Origin: Paraphysomonas bandaiensis
Lineage: Eukaryota; Chrysophyceae
NCBI GenBank assembly: GCA_965644295.1
Contig: CBFFRP010000129.1
Location: forward strand, 42,598-106,597
Direction of reading: 5' to 3'
DNA: 64,000 nucleotides
Positions 9,903-20,706 of the stretch are shown piece by piece. The first letter of the stretch is position 1. The number at the start of each line of letters is the position of its first letter. Made by a program: the position numbers and the translations under genes. The notes beneath the pieces were generated by a model. That model was not told the DNA's origin and made no database searches. It worked only from the letters and a program-made list of their open reading frames with translations.

Positions 9903-12862
9903 TCAGGAACTATCCAATTTCAAAAGGGCAGGAGAATACGTTAACAACCTCTTCATTTCACTCGACTTAACCAGAGCACTGACATTCTTCCCATGAATAG
10001 TTGATGCCATCACCACGGTAGATTGTTCCACTCTTTCAATGGGATTAATGTTCTTACGAATACATGTATCAAGTAGACTACTGTCGAAACAGTGGGTGGC
10101 TGCAACAACAACATGCAATTGTGCACTGTCTATCTCCAGTCCTCCTGACTTTGTCAAAGCATCAATTAAATCAAAACATTTATTTCGTTCTTCTTGCTGT
10201 TCATCAACTCCTACATGAGCTGTTTCGGGCATGGAGAGTAGCGATTTTTGCCACTTCTTGTACCACAACTCTCCAGGATTAATAATAGTTGGTCTCACTG
10301 CCCCAGCATCATCTAGTTGCTCAAACCGCTTGTCCAACAACTTTGGAAGCTTTGTTAGGTCGATAAACGTTTTGTCGGGTACTGCTGCGATATCTTCATG
10401 TGATGAATTTATCGTACTATTTTCTCCGTCATTCTCCTGTGTCATGACGTATGAAATCAGGCAAAGAGAAAGAGCTAAACTTACCACTTCTTCACCATTT
10501 TTTCCACTAATTTCTGGAACTGCTTCTGCAATAGCAAAACGAAAATGAAATATATGCATCGTGATATAGGTGTTGTATATTCACATAGTAAATAATTCAC
10601 ATACATTTAGTGTGTATTCTCACCTTCTGTACTCAGATTCAATTCTCCTCTTCCTTCATCCTGATTACATTCTTTGACTTCACTAAGACGACGACATGGA
10701 ATATCATTAAAGTCCGCAACGTCCATGAAGCAATCGTCTTCACACTCGTTGTCATCCATATCAGATTCATAACTGTCAGAGGCAGACATTGAGCAAACGC
10801 TGGGCAAAGAAGCACCATCATATGATTTCTCCAACTTTTGATCTTCAAGAGATTGCTCTTTCATATCCCCAAGCATATCGTGCATTGCCGCAACGTGGCT
10901 TTTGACAGCAGTAAGTTTTTCTTTCAAACTTGCGGCTGCATGAGAAGAATACGATAATAAGTCTGACGGAATGTGGTATTTCACGAATAGCTCTATCAAA
11001 TCCTGCGTCAGTTGAATTTCCTTGGTGAGACTATCGGGTGGTAGGTTTAGAACCTTCTCTAGTAGTGGTTTGATCTGAATTACGCACATACCAAACATAG
11101 TACTTTCCAGTTGCATGCTGCGGAAAGCCTTTGCGAACCTCTGCTGCTCTGGAGAGAGACTTGAAATGGCATCTTTGAATGCCTTGGCGGAGGGAATAGT
11201 GTGTAGATCCAGTGGAATGCTGATTTCGTCCTTGTTCTGCACAAGTATGCCATACTTGGGCTCAAATGCGTAAGGTCCAGAAATGCGTCCGATTAGCACT
11301 ATGTAACTGCTGAACTGCCTTGACTGCGCCCGCAACATCAGCTGAGCAGGGCCGCTGCTGTCCCGCTCAAAGCAATGCATTAGAAGAGCATGCAAATACC
11401 TTTCACCTGTAAACGTGACTGATGCAGAGGCACTAAGGGAAAAACTCATCGGAATCACCTCACTACCACTTTCATGACTCATTTGAGTAACAACTGGTTC
11501 AGGGATAGTCCCTAAGTTCTGCTCGATACTCAGTATACCCTCCGGGGAATGTTCAGTTGATCGACGAACAACATGACAAAAAGGGCGAGGCGCATACTCA
11601 TTTCGAAACAGCTTATAGAAATGATAGTTCATATACACAGCAAAATCCAATGGGGTAATAACTTTACCGATGGCACTCACGAGCTGATGTCGCAGCATGT
11701 CTTCTATAAAGTCCACGCCACGTTTAAAGGCTAGACACACATCTCTCATATGATGTAAGACACTCAATAGTTGGCCATGAACAGATGTAATCAGGTTATT
11801 CGAAGAATTAGTATCGCAAAATGTGTTTTTAATTTGCTCAATCTTTTGCATGAGAGTTCGTTGCTCTTCAACCAAAAAAGCATTCATATCTTCCATCTTA
11901 AGTACAGAAGTGTGCTCAGCATGTTCTTCAATATGTCTACCTACTGCATCGCCACATTTCGATTCATTTCTGGAGATTTCATAACAAGATTCATCGATAT
12001 GATATGGAATCTCTTCCAATAGTGGTACAACAGGTATGAAAACAGAAGTCGCATTTATTGCACTCATATCCAATGACTTAACTTGTTGTATCGGAAAAAT
12101 ATTCTCTGTAAAATAAGCGTACACATTATTGCACCATGCAGAGAAAGATTTAAAGAAACAAACTGCACTTTCCACCTGATCGTTGCGGCGAGGAGTGTGA
12201 CACGCATGGTCCTGTCGGCTAATTTTGAATGTAGGTGTAATGGGTAACGTAAGGGAACCAGAAGTTGGGGTAATTAAGTGAAGCAACCATGTGATGTTCA
12301 CATCAACTGCATCTCTTACATACACGTCCGAGCGTGGCAGCTCAAAAGTATTGGTTTTTATCTCTTGGCTTGCGTTCTGAGACTGGATACACACTACATC
12401 ATTAGAAAACTCTCCCGCACCAGCGAATGCTTCAATCTCGTACAGAAAACTAAACTTCCAAAAGTATTCCGTGATGGTCTGTACAGACTTACTCGATAAA
12501 CTTAACCCAAAATTCGATGAAATAACTCGTTTAGTTTTTGATGTCTCCTTTCGTTCAGCTTCTCTGCTGAATGAGCACCTCTCTGTGCACTTAAAGCGCA
12601 CAGTTACTGCCCTAGTGCTAGCCCATTCAATCATTTTCATGAAGTGTTCAAGAGTGAAACCCAAATGAAACATACTAGCACATACACTCGACACAGCAGT
12701 GTTTGTTAGGAACTCTGATAGCATGTACTTGTCACTGTATCTGTGCTGCGCATCAGCCGCATACACGGGGTTTCTATTCACATCCAGCACCCGTCTGACA
12801 TGCACCAGCGCTTCTTCCACTTGTTCTCTCATGGAAGTATCGTATTCATCATAGGACGACAT
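9903..12862 (-). CDS. Conserved protist protein of unknown function, 937 aa
   Basis: Three exons: 12862-10624, 10525-10485 and 10436-9903, with introns of 98 and 48 nt, give 937 aa. I chose the start at 12862 (MSSYDEYDTSMREQ) because the open frame upstream of it runs through the motif-rich promoter gap. No enzyme domain is visible. Landmarks: SDKYMLSEFLTNTAVSS and a W-A-S-T-R-x-V-T-V-R-F-K segment in the first 120 residues; a central stretch with GPYAFEPKYGILVQNKDE, then LSPEQQRFAKAFRSMQLEST and LPPDSLTKEIQLTQDLIELF; a short acidic Ser-rich region; and a C-terminal segment with LHVVVAATHCFDSSLLDT and ASTIHGK. From memory, the central and C-terminal blocks match a family of long hypothetical proteins in diverse protists, but I cannot verify this. 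No signal peptide or membrane helix is visible. Confidence 0.75.
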
Positions 12863-13224
12863 CTTGACGACGGTGTTATGATTATGTATGTGTATGATAT
12901 GAGCCGGTGTGTGTATGGGTAGGTTCCTATACAGCATACACGTACAGTGTACAGCAGTACCTACAGTTCTACACAATCGACACAAAGATACCATCTGTGA
13001 TCTGCACATTCCTATAGGTGTACACATGCTGCTGTATGTTACTGTACCTGGTATAGGTATACAGCAGCTGCTATGGTACAGTACAGTATACTGTGGCTGT
13101 AGTTCGTAGATGTGTGGGCTGGGAAGTGAAGTCCTTCTTGTCCAATCAACAACAAACTGCCGCATGCATCTCATATCTAAACACACACACTGGACTGGCG
13201 TAACTCATAGTTCATATTCATAGC
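12863..13224. promoter_or_regulatory. Divergent promoter region with TACAGCAGTA motif
   Basis: A 362-bp gap. Exact TACAGCAGTA at 12950-12959 lies in a TACAG-rich string. Near copies are TGCTGCTGTA at 13027-13036 and TACAGCAGCT at 13060-13069, and a TACAGTATACTGT palindromic stretch lies near 13083-13095. Confidence 0.55.
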
Positions 13225-13905
13225 ATGCCAGAGAAAGAACACCCTAAAGGTCAGAGGGCAAGAAATCTCGACAATACGAGTGCAGGCAAGAAGAGGAAGC
13301 TGTCGAGTGGTCCCAGCGATGCGAATAAAAGAAATAAGTCTCAACCAAACAATAAATCCAATAATACCAAGTTTACAAGGAGAGATTCACAGGGCGTGAC
13401 GAAGAAACCAAAGACAGGTGCTAAGAAAGATAGCGATACTGTGAGAAGACAACAGACTGACAGTCGGAAGGACGACACGCCTGCACGAGATGCTAATGAA
13501 GCGCCTGTGGCCCCTCCTAAAAAAAAGAAACCAAAACATCTGAAAAGAAAACTGGCTGAAGCGGAGTCCAAAAATGACGAAGACACCATTCGTGCTTTAC
13601 AAGAACAGCAACAAGAGTTAGATTCGATCAAGCAGGAGCGTGCAAGTAAATGGGAAACGCTATGCAAAAGTCTTGTTGGAGAGGATAAATGGGACCAAGA
13701 TAAGTTTGATCGATTGATCCAGGCTGGACTTAATAAAAAGAAACTTCTGGAGGCCCTGGGTGTTGTGGAGTCAGCAGTTAAGAAAAATCCACGGGAAGAC
13801 AAGAGGAAACTTATCAGCAGGAAGAAGAAAAGGGACAAAAAATCTGCCAGCGTGAAAGGCAATGTAGGCTCTGATAATACTCTTGCGAAGAATAGCACTA
13901 AGTAA
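13225..13905 (+). CDS. Lysine-rich, probably nucleolar protein, 226 aa
   Basis: A single uninterrupted frame of 226 codons. Composition is dominated by Lys, Asp, Ser and Arg, with basic clusters (KKRKLSSG, PPKKKKPKHLKRKL, KLISRKKKRDKK) that look like nuclear or nucleolar targeting signals. A short ordered island at about residues 125-190 has a helical coiled-coil-like run (ALQEQQQELDSIKQERASKW) followed by LCKSLVGEDKWDQDKFDRLIQAGLNKKKLLEALG. The KPKHLKRKL string occurs in some ribosome-biogenesis proteins, but I do not recognise the family. It is divergent from the 937-aa unknown protein. A role in ribosome assembly is only a guess. Confidence 0.7.
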   Translation: MPEKEHPKGQRARNLDNTSAGKKRKLSSGPSDANKRNKSQPNNKSNNTKFTRRDSQGVTKKPKTGAKKDSDTVRRQQTDSRKDDTPARDANEAPVAPPKKKKPKHLKRKLAEAESKNDEDTIRALQEQQQELDSIKQERASKWETLCKSLVGEDKWDQDKFDRLIQAGLNKKKLLEALGVVESAVKKNPREDKRKLISRKKKRDKKSASVKGNVGSDNTLAKNSTK

Positions 13906-14064
13906 TATTATTAATCTCTTTGTTATATATAGGAAATTTAACTAGTGTTCGGATATTAGAATAATTTTAAGGGATAGTATCTTTCTTCACTGAGGTATTT
14001 TTTCCACAATAACACAATACGTTTGGATGAAATTAGTGCTACCACAGAATTATCAAGTAGTGAA

Positions 14065-14524
14065 TGTTCTATTATTAGCAATAGGTGTTGTAGAGTCAAT
14101 GCTTAACTCTGATATCCTACTACTTAACGCTACGGAGGCTGCTTGTGCGTCGCCGCAAGCACCAATGTGCAACCACTTTCGCTCTGTGTGCAAGCAAAAT
14201 GTTGACATACCTGACATCTGCTAACTTCAGGTTTTCTTAGTCCTTAAGGTGAACAACCCAGATGCTTGACTTCAGCAGGCAGCCCAATATCCCGGTTACC
14301 CTTCAGGTGGGCCCTGTCCCGGAAGCCTGTTTATTCGTCAAGACCCAAAGACGTGTACCAAGTGACACTAGTTAGTGTCCCTTGTACCACACAAGCATTT
14401 GGCTATGTGTGGACAGAACGTTATCTGCTAACTATATATGCGGCTCACGTTAGTTTCCCAGAAAAATATCTCTGGTACTTATCACCCAGAACACCACGAA
14501 AAGGTGCGAGTCCGACTTTGTTGA
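14065..14524 (-). mobile_element. SINE-like element, minus orientation
   Basis: Member of a family with about ten pieces in the window. In the minus sense it begins with a head starting TCAACAAAGTCGGACTCGCAC and ends with the 3' tail shared with the LINE (GTGCTTGCGGCGACGCACAAG, then TATTGCTAATAAT). Same layout as 33853-34360 and 43668-44121. No coding capacity. Confidence 0.75.
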
Positions 14525-14810
14525 CAGACATAATTATCAAAAAAAGTTGAAACACATATGTCTACTACTAAATTTCTGAATCACTTCTAGTTTTAATTTA
14601 CCACAACTGTATAGTACTTATCTTTACGATGTCCGCGTTTATTATTCCCTTACAATCCAGGTTTGAGTAACATACGATTAGATTAATTAGTATTAAAGGT
14701 ATAATTTCAATTATTGTTATTGGTAAATGTTGCCAATTGATTGGATGGCTTAGTTACATATATCATCTTAAGATGTTTAGTTACTGATCATATATATATT
14801 ATATATATAT

Positions 14811-15945
14811 TAAAAGTCTTATTATTTAGCAATAGGCGTTAAAAATCTGCACCAATGTAGTGGCTAGTTGAATGCTAGACAGACTATTTAGACCTCTACC
14901 CATATAACTAATCAGCACAAATTCTGTTATCCTACTATTTAGCGCTACAGAAGCTGCTTGTGCGGCGCCGTAAGCACCATGGTGTGACCACTTCCGTTCT
15001 TAATGTTGATTGTGAGGTTCGCCATGATCGTGTGTCCGAGGACTCACTGGCGTGTGTGATCAGGGGTCTCCCCTAGAGATGAGGTTCCACCGGGCTCTTG
15101 AGGTACAGGATTCTGTAGTGATGTCCTGAGTGTACCGAGTGCTATATGGGTGTGCTGAGAGGTGGGTGGTGTGGTGGAATGTGGCGTTGTTGTCTCAGTG
15201 CACTGTTTGGGCGTCAGGCATAGGTGGAGTTGCCGAAGACGGCGTCATTGTCGAGGACCTGAAGGTTTCATGCGGGCCGGAGATATGGTCCTGTGTGTAT
15301 GAGTGGTAGGGTTCATGTGTGCGGTGGACGATGGTCCAGTCTCGGGTCGTCTGCGGATTCCTAGTAATCGTAGCACCCTGGGACGTTTCCATGGCTGTCT
15401 ACGTGTTTGACGCAGTCGCGGGAGTAGCCTAGGGGGAACTTTTTGTAGGGTAATGTATCGTCGACTGCGATCTTGGATCATGAGCTTTGCTGCAGCAAAA
15501 AGCGGGAGAAGTAGGCTGATGACCGCTGCTTCAAGGTTGCGCACACCTTGAGGTGTCAGGGACTCATGGATATGATCTCCAAAAATCTTCTCGGTTTGAG
15601 CAGTGGTGATGGTGCCTGTCCAGAATCTCTCCACCTGTGGGAAGGAGGGGCTCCATGCCCTGCTGGAGAGCCACTGTTGTGCATTGGTGGTCCAGTGGGG
15701 TAGATCCAGATCTCTCAGTGTCTATTGAAGCACGTTTTTGTGGCTGTGAAAGGCAGTCTCCCGTATCTGGGTGATGGTGTCATTTGTGCAGTCTAGGCAC
15801 ATGTACTAGAGTGAGTCTAGTCGAAATCCGCAGTCAGAACATGCAGCTTTGACCAGAGGTCAAGACCTTGTTTGGTTTTAGCCCAGTTTCTCCCAATGCT
15901 GAAAAAATTGTCCCATGTCAATGCTGCATTGAGCACTAGTAACTG
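14811..15945 (-). mobile_element. 5'-truncated LINE copy, 3' part
   Basis: In the minus sense it carries the end of the LINE reading frame, a CCHC-like knuckle region (with one stop), then an open stretch at 15634-15245 with the block PQVERFWTGTITTAQ and IFGDHIHESLTPQG. The 3' untranslated tail follows and ends near AATAATAAGACTTT. Collinear with 31872-33720, which has an internal deletion by comparison. The reading frame is broken, so this is a dead copy. 15946-16632 holds nothing that I recognise. Confidence 0.75.
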
Positions 15946-16632
15946 ATCATAGATACAAGCCCATTATCATTTAGCGTAGAAGATTGTTTGTATCTGCACA
16001 GTCATTTTATCATTTTACTAAGCAATCATCATTGTAAGTGACAGTACAAGGGTCAGTATACACTTTAACCTCAGCACGCAAGGGTAATAGAGCTCATGAG
16101 CTTACAGCATGTCAGAGATCTTTGACAAAGAACAAACTGAGCACCTCAATAACGATCGTCGCGATACATAGCATAAGGTCTAAAGTAGTTGCAGATATTC
16201 AACGGCTACAAAATATTCCGGTATAGTGGTGTAATTGACGTTGTGTTGATGTGCGTACAGGTACAGTAGTATGTGTGTGTCGCAAGAATACATCATCCCA
16301 AAAGTATAAGATAATTAATATCTTGCATATATATTTACTCGCCAATAATACGAGTATTGATCAGCCGCCATGCACATGAAAAGATCTCGAATATCAGTAA
16401 ACGAATTTATGCTGCCATTACTTTAGTAATACATATAAAGCCGAAGGAAGTAATCGGCAGCAGTGCGCGTAGAGTTATAGGCGCAGAGTATATTCCACTA
16501 TGCATATTCTTACACTTTATCTTTGTATGTACATACAATCTTAATACAAAGAATTATACTATATGCTACACAACTAAGATGTACCCTTGAAACTGGCATA
16601 AGTAGTGTATAATAAGTTGTAAGTTCGCTATA

Positions 16633-17271
16633 CTATTCCGAAATGTGAGTTAGAGTAATATCAAATACTAGATCAGCGTCTCCTGGAATATCTGGCGCAC
16701 TGCCTCTTTTGCCGTAACCTAAAGACGATGGTATCACTACTTTTCTTCTTCCTCCCACACTCATTCCTAAGACACCTTCATCCATACCCTTGATAACATC
16801 TCCCGCTCCAACTGCAAACACGAAAGACTTCCCGCTGTCAAATACATATCCATTGGACTGTAAGGTCCCCTTGTATGCGATCGTACACACACAGCCCTTT
16901 TCTACTGTTTGAGAACCAGTACCCACAGTTATGTCTTGGATTTCAACTCGTTCCCGGGTATCTTCATACTCAGGATCGCCAGCTACGGTATAAGACTGTT
17001 TGTTCTTCACAAGGATTCCTTTTTCTACACCAGATACCAAAGCCCGCTTGAGAACTTTTATATTGTCAACACCAAATTCTTTCACAATGTACTTGTGTAT
17101 AGCAGTGACACTGGAACCTGTGCTTGAGCGGATGGATCTGATGGCTGCTACTGCTCTGTCGAGAGTTGTTTTAGGTACACCAGCACCTTTTGGTTTTCTT
17201 TTCGACGGTTGAGAGATTGTGTCCTCACCCTCATTGCATACGGATACGTCATCAGATTTGCGCTTAGGCAT
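16633..17271 (-). CDS. FKBP-type peptidyl-prolyl isomerase with linker-histone-like domain
   Basis: A single-exon 212-aa protein. Residues 1-33 are basic and acidic with a nuclear-type KRK cluster. Residues about 34-92 (TTLDRAVAAIRSIRSSTGSS, then a V-x-A-I-H-K-Y-I helix and LKRALVSGVEKGILV) have the pattern of an H1/H5 winged-helix DNA-binding domain. Residues about 105-212 are one FKBP domain. By comparison with FKBP12, Tyr26, Asp37 (VFDSG), Phe46, Tyr82 (LGYG) and Phe99 (VFDITL) are present, while Trp59 at the floor of the drug pocket is Met (VIKGMDEG). FKBPs catalyse Xaa-Pro isomerisation, and nuclear members act on histones and rRNA processing. The domain pairing suggests a chromatin role. 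The FKBP call is firm; the winged-helix call is by eye. Confidence 0.88.
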   Translation of the reverse strand: MPKRKSDDVSVCNEGEDTISQPSKRKPKGAGVPKTTLDRAVAAIRSIRSSTGSSVTAIHKYIVKEFGVDNIKVLKRALVSGVEKGILVKNKQSYTVAGDPEYEDTRERVEIQDITVGTGSQTVEKGCVCTIAYKGTLQSNGYVFDSGKSFVFAVGAGDVIKGMDEGVLGMSVGGRRKVVIPSSLGYGKRGSAPDIPGDADLVFDITLTHISE

Positions 17272-17509
17272 TTTAATGGATTATGGCATTCAAGCAGTGG
17301 ACTCACTGCCTTGTTTTGCTATACTCAATTGTGCCATGAAAAAAGTGGCAGTTTTTTCATGTATAAACCCCGTTTTTTACATATTTCCATGCTACATAAT
17401 ATCTAGATATCCAACAGTGTGTGTTGAGTGTACAGTATGTCAAGAGATGACACGGTGGTGTTCTCACAGTGCATAGTACATACTTTAGAGGGCCAGGAGG
17501 CACCGTGTC
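17272..17509. promoter_or_regulatory. Short divergent promoter region
   Basis: The tightest divergent gap, 238 bp. It has no exact TACTGCTGTA copy. A related TGTACAGTATG string occurs near 17430-17440. Confidence 0.4.
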
Positions 17510-17950
17510 GTGACTGGTCATATGACGGACTCTTCAGTTATTGTAGCTAAGTGCTATTGTGGGGATGTGGAGTACACTGTATCTCGCAATGTTACACCTT
17601 TCAAATCAGTGTATTGTCATTGTGATTCATGCAGACGTGCTCATGCTGCACCCATGTACCAAGTTATATATATTCCTTCTGGGGACTTCACTATTATCGC
17701 CGGACGTGAGCTTGTTCAGAGTTTTAGAAAAGAAGGCAGTAGTGTAACACGAGCTTTTTGTCGAAATTGTGGATCCCGCTTGTACAATCTTCTGCAACAT
17801 CGACCGGATTGGTTAGGAGTCTTTCCCTCATTATTTGACGAAGAGACTCAACGGAATATACCTCATAGTATATGTCCCACTGAGCATTACCATAGTGAGG
17901 AGGCTGTCCTTGATTTGAGTAAAATTCATGATGGAATTTCCCGGACGTAA
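17510..17950 (+). CDS. GFA/CENP-V domain zinc protein
   Basis: A single-exon 146-aa protein covering one GFA (glutathione-dependent formaldehyde-activating-like) domain. Zinc ligands are visible in the expected order: CYCGDV near the N-terminus, CHCDSC at about residues 36-41, and CRNCGS at about 83-88. Family members are small beta-tent zinc proteins; some react with glutathione adducts, while CENP-V acts at centromeres, so the function cannot be chosen from sequence. An alternative start lies four codons in (MTDSS). No targeting signal or membrane helix is seen. Confidence 0.85.
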   Translation: MTGHMTDSSVIVAKCYCGDVEYTVSRNVTPFKSVYCHCDSCRRAHAAPMYQVIYIPSGDFTIIAGRELVQSFRKEGSSVTRAFCRNCGSRLYNLLQHRPDWLGVFPSLFDEETQRNIPHSICPTEHYHSEEAVLDLSKIHDGISRT

Positions 17951-19358
17951 TACGTGTGCGATGTGCAGCCACATACCATATACTTGGATGTATTGTGTTC
18001 AGATGTATGATGGTTTTGTATGTTATGAAAAATACAGGCGTGGTAGAGTGAGTTTAGGAATATAATATTGATGAATATCACAAGGACGATGAACTTGTTG
18101 GTTGCTCAGTTGTGAATTTTCTGTGCCAGTAACAAATTGGGTTTGTTACAACTAGTGACTGCATTTATTGCTAAATAATCTTTGTTTGGTTGACAAGTTG
18201 ATGTGAAATTTGTAGATTCATAAGATATATTTATGAATTTGACATGGTTGTTCCACTTCATAGATGTGTTTATTTACTATAATGTGTTACTAAGTTTTGT
18301 GTATAGACGTAGACTATAAATTATAAAGTAGAAGTTAGAAGTAAGTGTTACTAAGTAAGTGTCGAAGTGTGATAGTTTTACTAAGTGTGAATAGAACTAA
18401 GTGTTACTAAGTTCGCTAAGTGGCGAATGTTAGTTAATGTAAAAAATAGAACAAACTAAGAAATTACTAAGGAACAGATGGTAAAACATATTACTAAGTA
18501 GAAGCAAATGATGCAGGAAGAAGTGTTAAATCAACCGACGGAAATGAAGTGGTTTCAGTGAGCTGGTCATGATTCCGTGAATTTTCCAGTTCGGCTGTTC
18601 GAGCTGCCACATGCTGCTGCTCGTTTAAAATATCCATTCTGTTGCGGCGAATATTAGTAACGATTTGAAACAGTTCATCGTATCTGGTCAAGTAAGAGCA
18701 TGCAATGTCTGGTATAAGGGATCAAGACTGCAGTCTTCCATGATCGAATACTCTGCAGGATCGTCAGGCAAGGGATTTTTACTTGCGCTCTGGAGTATAT
18801 TCTGGATACGATATATAGGAGTTATATGAGCTATACTGGGGATACCCTTCGTGCTAACGAGAACAAAATCGTCCTCATTTTTTCATCATCTTGTCTAGAA
18901 AAGCATCCGCAAAAGCCAATCAGAAATGGAGCTTGCCAATAAAAAAGAGTCACTCTAATACACACTGTGAGGACACGAATATTTGTAGTGATGATAACTC
19001 TGATTAGATTGCAGTGAAATTGTGATTGTATAGTAATCGCAAATGCTATGCGGCTGACTAAAGTGTGACGTCGAACAGAACATTGAAGTATTGGCAGGCA
19101 CTGGTAAATGACAGCGTTTTGGAACTCCAAGAACCAGATTAGGGATGGTTTGAGGGAACAAGTTATCGTCATCCAGCTGAAATCTTGATGTCGTGTTGCT
19201 CAGAATAAAAGAAACCTCAACTTCAATTTTGAAGTAGCAAATGTCACGTACTTAGTTAGTAATTAGGAATACCAATAAGCAATTTGAGAGCAGAGCGAAT
19301 ACACTGTGAATTGTGCTATTATTAACTGTGAGTTCGTATAGCAAGCTTCAATACTAAC
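17951..19358. other. Convergent gap with degenerate ACTAAG repeats and a small orphan frame
   Basis: 3' flank of the GFA gene. At about 18330-18470 the unit AGTGTTACTAAG recurs several times with decay. A 65-codon minus-strand frame at 18691-18494 (starts MTRYDELFQIV) looks helical, but I recognise no family and cannot extend it by splicing. The remainder up to the LTR insertion site shows nothing. Confidence 0.4.
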
Positions 19359-19740
19359 TGTTGTCATCCCCGTATAGGAGGTTGGCTGTCATTGGAGTGA
19401 AAGCTTGGTTTGATAGTATACTGCTGTATATTGCACTATACTGTGGATGTATAGTATACAGGATATATACAGTGTAGACAGCCAGCTACAGTAGGGTAAC
19501 GGTATACCATTATACGGTGTATGATGACAATACGGTGTAGGATATGTGCAGTCCAATATGTACAGTGGATTGGTATAGAGTAAGGGCATATATATGTGCC
19601 CAAGCAGTGAGCTGTAGGTGTAGTCTGTGATAGAAGATAGATTAGAATGCTAGTCATTATTATCACAGATAACCTCTGATAAAACAAGTTAATAACACTA
19701 TCATTACTATCAACTTGTGGCTTGTTATTGCCTTACAACA
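19359..19740 (+). repeat. Left long terminal repeat
   Basis: 382 bp, identical to 24047-24428 except at 19548 (G here, A at 24236). It contains exact TACTGCTGTA at 19419-19428, the motif of the cellular divergent promoters, followed by a TATAGTATACAGG stretch. Confidence 0.92.
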
Positions 19741-20370
19741 CTAACTTGTTCTCGAGAGTATGTTATCTGAAGCATGTCGCTCCAGCAGTTGGTTACGATG
19801 ACCGGAAGAGCAGAGAGAGTGTATGTATGTATATGGAGTGAAGGAGTGCTGTTTTTGAGTTTGAGGAGACTGTGGAAGAGGAATTGAAAAAGGCTAATTT
19901 CACGGGTATTTTGGAGAACACAGATCACCAGCCGTTTGCTCCTGTTGTGGCCTTTTGGAGTGTTTATCAAATAAGGAGGCCCTTGTGTACAAAATAATGA
20001 CTATTCGAGTGGTTCAACGGCATAATAGAGGAGTGTAACTAGTGCAAGTAATTCTTTGTTGGGGATTTGATTGACTTTTATGGTTTCTTCTGGGTTGATT
20101 GGTTTATAATGTACCAAGGTGGCATCAATATTCCTCCTGCTCTGGCTTTTCCTGAAACATTAGCCTCACCTTCATTGAGCGTTGAGAAGTCAATGACAGA
20201 GATTGGAATGCGTGGAAAGTGGTGATCTTCGAAACAGGATCTTACGTATCATGATTTTTGCGAATGTCCGGTTGTTGTCTGTGATCGTTAAACATAGAGA
20301 ACGATCAAGAGGGCGATGTTATATTTAGTGAAGAATATGAGTTAGGTCCAGTGGAGTATCGACAGAGTGT

Positions 20371-20706
20371 ATGCAGCGGTTTGTTGGGGTGAATAAGGGT
20401 CAGAATCAATGGGAGGATGCATGCATGATGGCCCTTGTGGATTCAGGAGCAAACAGAAGTTGCTGCTGTGTTGAGGTTGAGAGTATATTTGAGTGTGGGA
20501 TTGGCATGGAAATTTGGTTGTACGACAGCCGTATATATTATTACGTAAGGCATATACATCAGTTGGATTATGTTGATATCAGAGCCTTAGTTGAGTGTGA
20601 ATATAATGTTCAGGAGGGTTCAGTAGATGACTCGAGATATGTATCAGGTGTTGGCAATTTAGAAAACGGTGCTTGTTGCCAGGAGCTACTGTTAATCCGT
20701 CAGTGA
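20371..20706 (+). pseudogene. Retroelement protease remnant
   Basis: An open frame of 111 codons. The core A-L-V-D-S-G-A-N matches the catalytic Asp-Ser/Thr-Gly motif of retroviral-type aspartic proteases. No matching flap or second conserved block is evident, and the frame is cut off by stops on both sides, so it is not functional as it stands. Confidence 0.55.

Noticed and set aside
12863-13186. Upstream extension of the 937-aa gene (108 more codons, from 13186)
   Set aside because: The extension is Cys/Thr/His-rich, reads through the motif-bearing promoter gap and has no protein-like character. The ATG at 12862 starts the recognisable sequence.
13341-13898. A 185-codon minus-strand open frame
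   Set aside because: It is the shadow of the lysine-rich gene on the plus strand: Phe/Leu/Ser-rich because it reads the complement of AAG/GAA-rich codons.
14490-14524. A box-B-like string (GGTGCGAGTCC) in the SINE head suggesting a tRNA origin
   Set aside because: It lies on the strand opposite to the SINE sense defined by the shared LINE 3' tail, and no box A or cloverleaf can be built around it.
19389-19687. Overlapping minus-strand frames inside the LTRs, repeated in both copies
   Set aside because: The repetition comes from LTR identity, not coding conservation. The two frames overlap and are His/Tyr/Ser-rich low-complexity.
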